This document shows positions 1-7,990 of a stretch of 64,000 nt of DNA, in pieces. The notes beneath the pieces are model-generated. The model did no database searches, was not told the origin of the DNA, and saw nothing but the letters and a program-made list of their open reading frames with translations. Each line of letters begins with the position of its first letter. Within the stretch, counting starts at the first letter, position 1. The stretch is from CAYXLI01 sp964464925 (lineage in GTDB: Bacteria; Acidobacteriota; Terriglobia; Bryobacterales; Bryobacteraceae). The position numbers and the translations under genes are program-made. The stretch covers positions 1 to 64,000 of the forward strand of contig CAYXLI010000001.1 of the NCBI GenBank assembly GCA_964464925.1. Direction: 5' to 3'.

Positions 1-97
1 TGTTGGCAGTTATGGTTTTCCGATCGTTTTACGGGAGCTCGGAACCCGGCACGCCTCTGCACAACGAATTCAATCCCGTCGAACCCGGTGCGCCCCC
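1..97 (-). ncRNA. ssrA: tmRNA (ssrA), 5' portion, cut by the window edge
   Basis: Read on the minus strand from about position 97, the sequence starts with a G-run and then shows the tmRNA 5' hallmark GGTTCGACGGGATT. Next come a GCA...GTGCCG block and CTCCCGTAAAACG, in the order and spacing of the tRNA-like domain and early pseudoknot region of bacterial one-piece tmRNAs. Just before the edge the sequence reads ATAACT then GCC AAC, which fits the resume codon and the first Ala-Asn of the proteolysis tag. tmRNA rescues stalled ribosomes with SmpB and tags nascent chains for ClpXP. The rest of the tag and the 3' tRNA-Ala half lie outside the window. The 5' end is set by analogy and could be off by a base or two. 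Confidence 0.92.
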
Positions 98-211
98 TTC
101 CTTTACTAGCTTACACCCGTTAGATGTTTGGCTGGGTCTTGGAGTTGCAGCCGCGTGTTTGCGAGCAGGCAATGCCGTGACCCATGTCTGCACGCCGGGC
201 CGCTGCTGTCA

Positions 212-217
212 TATAGT
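212..217 (+). promoter_or_regulatory. possible -10 box for the MBL-fold gene
   Basis: TATAGT lies 8 bases before the ATG at 226, so transcription from it would begin at or next to the start codon and give a leaderless or nearly leaderless mRNA. There is no clear Shine-Dalgarno sequence and no good -35 box. This is a weak sequence-only suggestion. Otherwise I see nothing between the tmRNA and this gene. Confidence 0.25.
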
Positions 218-225
218 AGTCACCC

Positions 226-1365
226 ATGAGCCACTCCCGCCGCGGTTTCCTTCGTAAAACATTCGGCGCCTGCTGGACCGGCGCCTCTCTTCTGGAACAG
301 GCTGTCTTCCGCGCGAACCTTGCAAGGGCGCAGGCGGCTCCGGGACTGCCTGCATTATTTGATCTGCAGAAGCTGGCTGAGGGTGTGTATGCGGCGATAG
401 CGAAACCGGCAACGCTTCTGAATTGCAATGCTGCGATTTTCGAGCTGTCAAACGGATTCCTCATTGTCGACTCGCACTCGAAGCCCTCGGCGGTGAACTC
501 GCTGGTGGTGCAGATCCGTCGCGATGTCTCGCACAAACCCGTGCGCTACGTCGTCAACAGCCATTTCCATTGGGATCACACACAAGGCAATGCCGGATAT
601 CGCGATTTGTCACCGAAACCGGATCTCATCGCCAGCGAAGCCACGCGGCAGCTCCTGTCTGAAAACGGTGCTCAACGGCTCCGCGAATCTGCCGACGGCG
701 TTCGAAGTTCACTCGAAAAATACAAGCAACAACTCGCGGCTGCTGGGACGGCGGAGGAGAAGCGCACCTATCAGCGGCTGGTCGCGGACTCAGAGGCCTA
801 TCTGAAAGAAATGTCGAACTATACGCCCGAGCTGCCGAATGTGACCTTCAGCCGGGACCTCACCATCCGCGACAGAGTGCATGACCTCCATCTGCTCTTC
901 CGCGGCAAAGCCCACACCGCTGGCGACGTGATGGTCTTCTGCCCGCAAAAAAAGGTAATTGCGAGCGGTGACGCGCTCCACGGTTTCTTCCCCTTTATCC
1001 GCGATGGTTATCCAAAAGATTGGGGGAACACGCTGCGTCGCGTTGCGCATTTCGAGTTTGATCACGTCATCGGCGGCCACGCCTCCGTACAGCAAGGGAA
1101 GCAGAGGCTATCGCAAGAGGTCAATTATCTTGAAGAACTGACGGCCCTGGTGGAGGATCAGAAGAAGACAGGCAAGACGCTGGAGCAGGTTCAGCAACTC
1201 GTCACGCCGGACAAACTAAAATCGTTAGCAGATGGTGGCTACGGCGAATTTCTGCTCGGCGGACTTCGCCAGTACACAGTAGCCGATCCAGCCAGCCCGG
1301 ACTCCATTGCAGGGTCCGTTCGCACCAATGTGGCTGAGGTTTACCAGGCGCTGGACAGACCCTGA
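226..1365 (+). CDS. Tat-exported MBL-fold metallo-hydrolase
   Basis: A 379-residue protein. The N-terminus SRRGFLRK followed by a short hydrophobic stretch and an Ala-rich cleavage region is a twin-arginine signal, so it is probably periplasmic. The zinc-binding motif HFHWDH is at residues 113-118 (His113, His115, Asp117, His118). Further metal-ligand candidates are in GKAHTAGD, SGDALHG and GGHA, in metallo-beta-lactamase order. A charged helical insert lies at about residues 150-195. Family membership is clear. The substrate is not: this fold covers lactamases, glyoxalase II-like enzymes and quinoprotein-associated hydrolases. The gene is followed after 8 bases by the ClpS-like gene. Confidence 0.85.
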   Translation: MSHSRRGFLRKTFGACWTGASLLEQAVFRANLARAQAAPGLPALFDLQKLAEGVYAAIAKPATLLNCNAAIFELSNGFLIVDSHSKPSAVNSLVVQIRRDVSHKPVRYVVNSHFHWDHTQGNAGYRDLSPKPDLIASEATRQLLSENGAQRLRESADGVRSSLEKYKQQLAAAGTAEEKRTYQRLVADSEAYLKEMSNYTPELPNVTFSRDLTIRDRVHDLHLLFRGKAHTAGDVMVFCPQKKVIASGDALHGFFPFIRDGYPKDWGNTLRRVAHFEFDHVIGGHASVQQGKQRLSQEVNYLEELTALVEDQKKTGKTLEQVQQLVTPDKLKSLADGGYGEFLLGGLRQYTVADPASPDSIAGSVRTNVAEVYQALDRP

Positions 1366-1373
1366 CGATTCGG

Positions 1374-1706
1374 ATGCCCAAAACCGACGCTCCCCCAGAA
1401 CCACAGAGCATCACTGAAGAGAAGCTCACGCCGTTGTACAACGTGGTGCTGCTCGATGATGACGATCACACGTACGAATATGTCATTGAGATGCTGCAGA
1501 AGCTCTTTTTCTGCTCAAAGACGGATGCGTTCAGGCACGCGGTGGAGGTGGACTCCACCGGCCGTACCATTGTGATTACCTGTGAACTTGCAGAAGCGGA
1601 GTTCGGCCGCGACCAGATCCACGCCTATGGCCCGGATTGGCGCATGCCCAAATGCAAGGGCTCTATGCGAGCCATTGTTGAGCCCGCAAGCGGCACTGTG
1701 GATTGA
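1374..1706 (+). CDS. clpS: ClpS-like Clp protease adaptor with altered degron pocket
   Basis: A 110-residue protein matching the ClpS fold along its length: YNVVLLDDDDHT, then a helix (EYVIEMLQKLF), then VEVDSTGRTIV and a C-terminal strand ending RAIVEPA. ClpS delivers N-degron substrates to ClpA or ClpC. When aligned by eye to E. coli ClpS, the pocket Asn is Asp28 and the pocket His (in the VHxxG stretch) is Asp60, so the residues that hold the substrate alpha-amino group differ from the classical adaptor. No Clp ATPase is adjacent. It may be a specialised paralogue. Confidence 0.8.
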   Translation: MPKTDAPPEPQSITEEKLTPLYNVVLLDDDDHTYEYVIEMLQKLFFCSKTDAFRHAVEVDSTGRTIVITCELAEAEFGRDQIHAYGPDWRMPKCKGSMRAIVEPASGTVD

Positions 1707-3080
1707 TTAGGAGCGGTTCTTCTCGTACTCGCCGTAGCGGGCCGCGTAATCGAGATAACCCTTCCGGCCCATAAGCCCAAAGGTGTACTTCTTTCCGAGT
1801 TCTACGCCTTCCTGGTCGAAAGCGTTGATGTTCAGCAACTCGCCCATAAAGGCGGTCTCAAACTCCATCAATTGAAGGAACGCGCCCATGTGCTCTTCAT
1901 CCACGCGATCGAGCGTAAAGGTGCAGTTCGGCCGGCCATTGTCGGTGAGAGCGGCGGCAGTCGCGCGGCGCTCCGCATCGATCAGCTTGGCCAGGCTTTG
2001 GCCGCCAAGATAGTCGAAGCTTTCCAGGCCCGTTTTCAACTTCGGAATCTTGCCGTCTGACCGGAACTTCTTCACCGCCCAAAACGTGAACACCTTGTCG
2101 TTCGGGCCTTCCATGTAAAGCTGGACCTGCGAGTGCTGGTCTGTAGTGCCCAGCGCCGCTACAGGCGTCTGGCCTACGTTGACCTGTTTGCCCTTCCGGT
2201 TCTTCGCTTTCCCGAGCGACTCGGCCCAAAGCTGGCGGAACCAGAACGCCGTTCCCCAAAGCTGATTCGAATACGGAAATGCAACTTGAATAGACTTCTT
2301 GCGCTTCGTCCAGATCAGGAAGTGGTGCAGGGCTGACTTCAATGCCAAGTTCTGCTCCAGGTCCTCCTGCCAGGACAGATGCGTCATCTCCCGTGCACCT
2401 TTGCACACCTTTCGGACATCGATGCCTGCCAATGCGGCGGGAACCAATCCAACCGCCGACAGCACGCTGAACCGGCCTCCAACGTTTTCCGGAAGATGAA
2501 AGGTGGTGAGGTTCTGCTCTGTCGCGAATGTCTTCAGATCGCCGCGCCCTTCCGAGGTAACTACCGCGATCCGGTCAGATGCCTTCTTTCCCGCGCCCTG
2601 TGTGAGCCAGTCATAGACAATCAGGAACGTGGCCATCGTCTCCGCAGTGGATCCCGACTTGGCGATTGGGACAACAATCGTCTTTTTCGGATTCATCGAC
2701 TCCAGTGCGAGCGAAGTGAACGCGGGGTCGACGTTGTCCAGAATCACCAGCCGCGGATGCGATTTTGATTGCACAGGGTGCGGCCCGTGCAGTGCACAAT
2801 CGAGCGCCCAGGCCCCGAGCGCACTGCCTCCGATCCCTACGACACAAACAGTGTCATACGAACCCTGCTTCTCCTTCGCATAGGCTTGGATCGATTTGAT
2901 CAGGTCTTCCTGGAACGGCAGGTGAGGGAATCCGTAGACCTTGTCCTCGCTCGCCTTTTGAAAGCTGTGAAGAGCATCCAAAGCGGCCGGAGTGGCCTGT
3001 TGAATTTCCTCTTCCGTGAGTCCGTTGCCGTCGCCGACAACACGGGCGAGTAGGTTCTTTTCGTCGAATTTGATGGTCAT
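1707..3080 (-). CDS. pgi: glucose-6-phosphate isomerase
   Basis: A 457-residue protein with the sugar-isomerase pattern: the phosphate-binding turn VGIGGSALGAWAL, the SIS stretch VPIAKSGSTAETMATF, the GGRFSVLSAVGLVPAAL signature and the catalytic-region motif LWAESLGKAKN. It interconverts glucose-6-phosphate and fructose-6-phosphate in glycolysis, gluconeogenesis and glycogen turnover, linking it to GlpX and GlgP further along. The length fits the shorter bacterial Pgi class. It converges tail-to-tail with the ClpS gene (adjacent bases) and is preceded on the same strand by the RDD gene, 17 bases upstream. Confidence 0.95.
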   Translation of the reverse strand: MTIKFDEKNLLARVVGDGNGLTEEEIQQATPAALDALHSFQKASEDKVYGFPHLPFQEDLIKSIQAYAKEKQGSYDTVCVVGIGGSALGAWALDCALHGPHPVQSKSHPRLVILDNVDPAFTSLALESMNPKKTIVVPIAKSGSTAETMATFLIVYDWLTQGAGKKASDRIAVVTSEGRGDLKTFATEQNLTTFHLPENVGGRFSVLSAVGLVPAALAGIDVRKVCKGAREMTHLSWQEDLEQNLALKSALHHFLIWTKRKKSIQVAFPYSNQLWGTAFWFRQLWAESLGKAKNRKGKQVNVGQTPVAALGTTDQHSQVQLYMEGPNDKVFTFWAVKKFRSDGKIPKLKTGLESFDYLGGQSLAKLIDAERRATAAALTDNGRPNCTFTLDRVDEEHMGAFLQLMEFETAFMGELLNINAFDQEGVELGKKYTFGLMGRKGYLDYAARYGEYEKNRS

Positions 3081-3097
3081 GAGCTTAGAAGAAAGCG

Positions 3098-3964
3098 CTA
3101 TGCTTCCATTCTAGGCTGAGTTGTTGCGATAGTCGGAAAAGTTTTTGACATCAGGTCGTGCCAGGTCAGGTGCTCTTCGTCATAGAGCGCCCAAACAAGG
3201 CCGATTCCTGCTGCAATCAGGCTGATTGCGCCGCCGATCAGACGGGAGAAACGTTCTGATCTCGTCGGGCGGCGTCCATCGAAATTCAAAATACGCAAAC
3301 CGCACCACCGAGTGCCCGGTGTGTCGCCGTTCGCAAGGCAGAACAGAACACGATAGACCGCGATGCACGTAAACAGGGCCACGCCATAGAACCAGAGCGG
3401 CTGTGCGGTCAAGTCTATCTCGCGTTCGGCGAAATGGATGGCTGCAAACAGCACTCCCACACCCATCATTGGCAGGCACATATCGAAGATCGAAGCCATG
3501 ATGCGCATCGGCAGCGGCGCGCACTGTGCATTGCAGTAAATCGCGGCCTCCACTTCGTTCTGCAACGTGCGCGAACCGAGCGGAGAAAAATCGAGTCTCC
3601 CCTGCGTGGTCTTATTCGGCCGCTGGCGGTGATGCGGATTGGGCGGAGCCGTACGCTTCGCCGCAGGCTTTGGAACTTCCTTCAGCACTTCCTGAGGGCC
3701 GAATAGGGAAGCCTGGAATGACGGATTCGCCGGAGCATTCGGCTTCGGCTGTGGAGGTACGAGCAGCGGGCCGAAGGACGGCCGTTCGATCCGATCGACC
3801 GTGGGTGTCTCTTCCGGCTGCAGAACCGGAGCGGCTGACGTGCGGTTGTATGGTTGGTAAGCTGCCGTGCCTACACGGCGGCCGCACCGCCGGCAGCGAT
3901 GCTCTTCCGGCTCATTCTGAGCCGAACAGTATTGACATTGCACTTTGCCGTGATGTGCGCCCAT
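3098..3964 (-). CDS. zinc-ribbon RDD-family membrane protein
   Basis: A 288-residue protein. The N-terminus has a zinc-ribbon pattern (CQYC and CRRC separated by nine residues), then a long Pro-rich, low-complexity linker to about residue 130. The C-terminal half is an RDD domain with several hydrophobic segments (around IMASIFDMCLPMMGVGVLFA, FYGVALFTCIAVYRVLF and LIGGAISLIAAGIGLVWAL) and the charged RDD signatures TRWCGLRIL and WHDLMSKT. RDD proteins are inner-membrane proteins of poorly known function. The start overlaps the divergent lptD reading frame by two bases, so the two promoters must lie inside each other's genes or one annotated start is too early. Confidence 0.8.
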   Translation of the reverse strand: MGAHHGKVQCQYCSAQNEPEEHRCRRCGRRVGTAAYQPYNRTSAAPVLQPEETPTVDRIERPSFGPLLVPPQPKPNAPANPSFQASLFGPQEVLKEVPKPAAKRTAPPNPHHRQRPNKTTQGRLDFSPLGSRTLQNEVEAAIYCNAQCAPLPMRIMASIFDMCLPMMGVGVLFAAIHFAEREIDLTAQPLWFYGVALFTCIAVYRVLFCLANGDTPGTRWCGLRILNFDGRRPTRSERFSRLIGGAISLIAAGIGLVWALYDEEHLTWHDLMSKTFPTIATTQPRMEA

Positions 3965-6356
3965 GTTTGGTCCGAATCGGCTCTTGCCAGCGGCCTTCCC
4001 CTCGTGCTACGTTGCGGGATTGAACACCCCTAAGCTACTGGCGCAGAGACACGTCCAGACCCTTCGTAACATATTTAGGCAAAAATGTCACGAACTTTTT
4101 TGTGCGGTAGCGCTTTCGATCGTGCTGGTTAGCTCGTCTGCCCACGCTCAGATGACATTCCCGAAGCGGGCTCCCCGCCAGAATGCTCCGGCGAGGGATG
4201 AAATTCGAGTTCTGGCGGTCAATCAGGAAACCATCGGGCCGCTTACCAGGCTGCGTGGACGGGCCTCCGTCGAAACTACCGAGATGCTGCTGTCTGCCGA
4301 TGAGATCGATTACAACCGCGAAACGCACTATGCGGAGGCGCGCGGCAATGTGAAGTTCGATCACTTCGAAGGCGGCGAGCACATCGAGGCCGACCGCGTC
4401 GAATACAACCTCGAAGATGAGACGGGCAAGTATTACAACGTCCACGGCTCCTCGCCGGCCAAGATCGAGGCCCGGCCTGGAGTACTCACCACGAACAATC
4501 CCTTCTCCTTTGAAGGGAAGTGGGCGGAGCGTTTCAAAGACCGCTACGTGCTGCACGAGGGCATGGTGACCGACTGCCGCCTTCCAAAGCCCTGGTGGAT
4601 TCTGCGCGCCCCCACCTTCGACGTGATTCCGGGCGAGCGAGCCATTGCCAGAAATTCCATCTTCTGGCTGCGGCATGTGCCGCTCTTCTATACCCCTTAT
4701 TTCTACAAGTCGCTCGAGAAGATGCCGCGCCACAGCGGCTTTCTAACGCCGAATATCGGCAACAGTTCGCGCCGCGGCAAGATGGTCGGGGCCGGGTACT
4801 ACTGGGCCATCAATCGGAGCTACGACGCAACGTATCGCGCGCAGTGGTTTACGGAACGCGGGATCGCCCACCATGTCGATTTCCGCGGCAAGCCGAACGA
4901 CCGTACGGACTTCGATGTCGTGCTCTACGGCGTGAATGATCGGGGGCTGCTGCAGAGCAACGGGGAGCGCATCAAGCAGGGCGGTTATCTGCTCACCGTG
5001 GATGGGAAGTCGGATCTGGGGCACGGTTTCTTTGCGCGCGGATCACTGAACTACCTGAGTTCCTTCGCATTCCGGCAAGCGTTCACAGAGTCCTTTTACG
5101 AGGCGATCTTCTCCGAATCTCATTCGGTCGGCTACGTCACGAAGCACTGGTCTACCTTTGCGTTCAATACGGTGTTCAGCCGTCTGGAAAACTTTCACAG
5201 CATCCAACCCGAGGATAAAGTGATCATCCGCAAGCTGCCCTCGGTGGAGTTCAGCAGCCGCGATCGGCAGATCGTAGACGGTCCCATTCCGGTCTGGATC
5301 TCCTTCGATTCCAGCGCGGCATTCCTGCATCGCAGCCAGTTGGCGTTCCAAACGCGTCAATGGGTGGATCGCCTGGACGCCGCTCCCCGGATCACAACGT
5401 CGCTTCACTGGAAGGATTTCCACGTGACTCCGTCTTTCTCGGTCCGCGAGACTCAGTACGAATCGAGCTTAGATTCCAACGGGAAAGTGACCGGTCAAAA
5501 CCTGCTTCGCAGTTCGCGCGAGTTTTCGGTCGATTTTACTACTCCCACGCTCTCCAGGATCTTCAATTCGCCCCCCAAATGGCTTGGCACGAAGTTGAAG
5601 CACGTGATTGAGCCGCGTGCGACGTTCCGGTATGTGAACGGGATAAATAACTTCGACCGCATCGTTCTGTTCGATGAAACCGAATTGTTGTCCAACACGA
5701 ACGAACTGACTTTCTCTCTCTTCAACCGCCTCTATGCAAAGCGCAGCAATGGGAACGTGGAGGAGGTGCTGACGTGGCAGGTGAGCCAAAGCCGCTACTT
5801 CGATCCGACCTTCGGCGGAGCCGTCGCGGCGGGCAAGCGTAACGTGCTGCTCAGCACCGAACTGCTCACCGGCTACACGTTCCTCGATCAACCCAGGAAC
5901 TACTCGCCGATCGTGAGCGTGTTGCGCGGCCAACCGGACGGCCGCTTCGGCTTCGAGTGGCGGACCGATTACGATCCGCTCCGCTCACATATTGTGAACA
6001 GCACTTTTTCCGCGGATTCGCGCTTCTCTCAATTCTTCATCTCGGCTGGCCACACGCAGATCCGCTCCTCCAACGTCCTGCAGCCGCAAGCGAATCAGTT
6101 CCGCGGCTTGGTCGGCATCGGCCAGGAGAACAAGCGTGGTTGGAACACGGCATTCAGCGCCATCTACGATTACCGCAGAGGCACCATGCAATACGCCACT
6201 ACCCAGGTAACGTACAACACGGATTGCTGCGGCTTCAGCGTGCAGTACCGCCGGTTCGGATTCGGCACCCGAAATGAAAACCAGTTCCGCATCGCATTCG
6301 CCATAGCTAACATAGGCTCTTTCGGCACGCTAAAGCGTCAGGAACGGATCTTCTGA
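3963..6356 (+). CDS. lptD: LPS-assembly protein LptD
   Basis: An outer-membrane translocon that inserts LPS into the outer leaflet. After a hydrophobic signal segment (LFCAVALSIVLVSSSAHAQ at about residues 45-63), residues of roughly 95-190 form an OstA/LptA-like domain (LSADEIDYNRETHYAEARGNV). The rest is a beta-barrel with alternating strands, ending in the aromatic-terminated LKRQERIF. The length (797 codons) is typical. The annotated ATG leaves about 44 residues before the signal peptide and overlaps the divergent RDD gene, so the true start is probably a non-ATG codon nearer 4040-4080. No convincing ribosome-binding site settles it. Confidence 0.88.
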   Translation: MFGPNRLLPAAFPSCYVAGLNTPKLLAQRHVQTLRNIFRQKCHELFCAVALSIVLVSSSAHAQMTFPKRAPRQNAPARDEIRVLAVNQETIGPLTRLRGRASVETTEMLLSADEIDYNRETHYAEARGNVKFDHFEGGEHIEADRVEYNLEDETGKYYNVHGSSPAKIEARPGVLTTNNPFSFEGKWAERFKDRYVLHEGMVTDCRLPKPWWILRAPTFDVIPGERAIARNSIFWLRHVPLFYTPYFYKSLEKMPRHSGFLTPNIGNSSRRGKMVGAGYYWAINRSYDATYRAQWFTERGIAHHVDFRGKPNDRTDFDVVLYGVNDRGLLQSNGERIKQGGYLLTVDGKSDLGHGFFARGSLNYLSSFAFRQAFTESFYEAIFSESHSVGYVTKHWSTFAFNTVFSRLENFHSIQPEDKVIIRKLPSVEFSSRDRQIVDGPIPVWISFDSSAAFLHRSQLAFQTRQWVDRLDAAPRITTSLHWKDFHVTPSFSVRETQYESSLDSNGKVTGQNLLRSSREFSVDFTTPTLSRIFNSPPKWLGTKLKHVIEPRATFRYVNGINNFDRIVLFDETELLSNTNELTFSLFNRLYAKRSNGNVEEVLTWQVSQSRYFDPTFGGAVAAGKRNVLLSTELLTGYTFLDQPRNYSPIVSVLRGQPDGRFGFEWRTDYDPLRSHIVNSTFSADSRFSQFFISAGHTQIRSSNVLQPQANQFRGLVGIGQENKRGWNTAFSAIYDYRRGTMQYATTQVTYNTDCCGFSVQYRRFGFGTRNENQFRIAFAIANIGSFGTLKRQERIF

Positions 6357-6398
6357 TCCTTCCTAGTTTCTGCTTTACACCTGTGATAGCCTGAGCCC

Positions 6399-7151
6399 GT
6401 GAAACTGATCATCACCTTTTTGGCGGGATTATTGTGTGTAGGCGCTGCGGACGTCTCCATGGGCCATCTCCACCTGAATACGAAGGATCTGGCCGCATCG
6501 CGCAAATTCTGGGTAGAGACGATGGGCGGCACGGCTGCTCCGAACATAGGCACGAATGAAGTAGTCCGCTTCCCTGAGGTCCTTGTGCTCCTGAAGAAGG
6601 CCGACCCGACCGGCAACTCCATGGATTCGGTCATTCAACACGTCGGTTTCAAGGTCAAGAGCCTGTCCGATTACCGCACTCGTCTGAAGTCCGCTGGTTT
6701 TCCGGTCGACGACAACGCGAACGGGAAACAAATGATGACCACTGCCCCGGACGGCCTGCGTATCGAGTTGACGGAAGACGCAACACTCACGCAGCCCATC
6801 GTGAATCACCATATCCACTTCTACACGAAGGACGTAGATGAAACGAAAGCCTGGTATGTGAATATGTTTGGCGCAAAGCCCGGTATGCGCGCTCGCTTCC
6901 AGGCGGCCGATCTGCCCGGCGTGAATCTCACGTTTTCCCAGTCTCCGAATGGTCTGCCGACCAAGGGCCGGGTACTCGACCACATCGGCTTTGAAGTGAA
7001 AGATCTCGAAGCGTTCTGCAAGGATCTTGAGGCCAAGGGCGTGAAGTTCGATGTGCCCTACCGTAAGATCCCGGCAATCGGCCTCTCGATTGCTTTCTTT
7101 ACCGATCCCTTTGGCACCTACATCGAACTCACCGAAGGACTGAAGAAGTAG
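6399..7151 (+). CDS. VOC-superfamily protein with signal peptide, two VOC modules
   Basis: A 250-residue protein. An N-terminal hydrophobic leader (LIITFLAGLLCVGAADV) suggests export. Two glyoxalase/VOC modules follow. The first begins at about residue 22 (MGHLHLNTKDLAASRKFWVE) and ends with the PDGLRIELTED strand. The second begins at HHIHFYTKDVDETKAWYVN and ends FFTDPFGTYIELTE. Paired His and Glu positions in each module resemble the metal-binding positions of the family (lyases, dioxygenases, antibiotic-binding proteins). The actual reaction cannot be named from the sequence. It sits 42 bases after lptD and converges with the PaaK-like gene. Confidence 0.82.
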   Translation: MKLIITFLAGLLCVGAADVSMGHLHLNTKDLAASRKFWVETMGGTAAPNIGTNEVVRFPEVLVLLKKADPTGNSMDSVIQHVGFKVKSLSDYRTRLKSAGFPVDDNANGKQMMTTAPDGLRIELTEDATLTQPIVNHHIHFYTKDVDETKAWYVNMFGAKPGMRARFQAADLPGVNLTFSQSPNGLPTKGRVLDHIGFEVKDLEAFCKDLEAKGVKFDVPYRKIPAIGLSIAFFTDPFGTYIELTEGLKK

Positions 7152-7152
7152 G

Positions 7153-7932
7153 TCAGGCCGACATCGCCAGAGCCTTTTCCACGGTCTGTTTCTGGACGCT
7201 CTGAATGAGTCGAGCAGACGTGCGTCCGCATGCGCAAGGCGATTCGTCCAGCCTTCCGTAACACCCGGTCGACAGGCGGAACACGGGCTCTTCCAGCCGG
7301 GTGAGCGACGTTATCAATAACTCGCCGCGATATATCTCGAAAAGGGCATCGCCTGGCCGAATATGCAGGCCTTCATGCGCCTCGCATTCTTCGGCCAGGA
7401 CTTCACCGCCCAGGCCCGTGAACTGTTCGAATAGAGGAACCTCGAACACCCTCCAGAAGAGATCCCGATCGGCGTCGGTCAAATAGCCGTGCCCGGGGCC
7501 CGTAAATACAACAATGGGAAATCGTTGCGCATGTCCGCGCAGCGCCAGTTGCCTCATCAGGGGTAGTGGAGCGGCCACCGTGTCCATGTTGAGGTCGGCC
7601 AGTTCGTCCGGATGGAAATCAGAGAAATTCCGGACCCGCGCGGTGCTCCGGAATCCGTCCATGATCATTGCAATCTTCGGCTCTTTTTCCAACGGATACC
7701 GGAATATACGAGGCTTTTCCCGCCGCGAACGGCGGCTATAAAACTCGTCCGGATGATCTTCCAGCTGCCGTAGGGTGACGCGCGGAAGCACGCCTAACGT
7801 TTCCGGCGTAACTGTCCGATCCGCTCCGAACCATGCACTATAAAAGCGCGTGCCTCGCGCAGCCTCAATAAAGTCCCGAAACCGTTCTTCACGGGAGGGC
7901 ATGGGAATCGACGGCATGGGGCCTCCTGCCAA
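7153..7932 (-). CDS. compact PaaK/LuxE-like protein lacking the nucleotide-binding core
   Basis: A 259-residue protein that I recognise only in part. The C-terminal stretch FEQFTGLGGEVLAEECEAHE, GLHIRPGDALFEIY, GELLITSL...FRLSTGCYG and CACGRTSARL follows the order of the C-terminal region of phenylacetate-CoA ligase/CapK-type adenylate-forming enzymes. The N-terminus (FIEAARGTRFYSAWF, LGVLPRVTLRQL) also resembles the beginning of that family. The Ser/Thr/Gly-rich ATP loop normally found between them is missing, and the protein is little more than half the usual length. It may be a non-catalytic or acyl-transfer relative. It lies 58 bases downstream of the amidohydrolase in the same orientation. 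Confidence 0.5.
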   Translation of the reverse strand: MAGGPMPSIPMPSREERFRDFIEAARGTRFYSAWFGADRTVTPETLGVLPRVTLRQLEDHPDEFYSRRSRREKPRIFRYPLEKEPKIAMIMDGFRSTARVRNFSDFHPDELADLNMDTVAAPLPLMRQLALRGHAQRFPIVVFTGPGHGYLTDADRDLFWRVFEVPLFEQFTGLGGEVLAEECEAHEGLHIRPGDALFEIYRGELLITSLTRLEEPVFRLSTGCYGRLDESPCACGRTSARLIQSVQKQTVEKALAMSA

Positions 7933-7990
7933 TACAAGTGGCCGTAACCGTCCGGGATTCTCACGCTCAATGCGGCAGGGAAGGTAGGAT

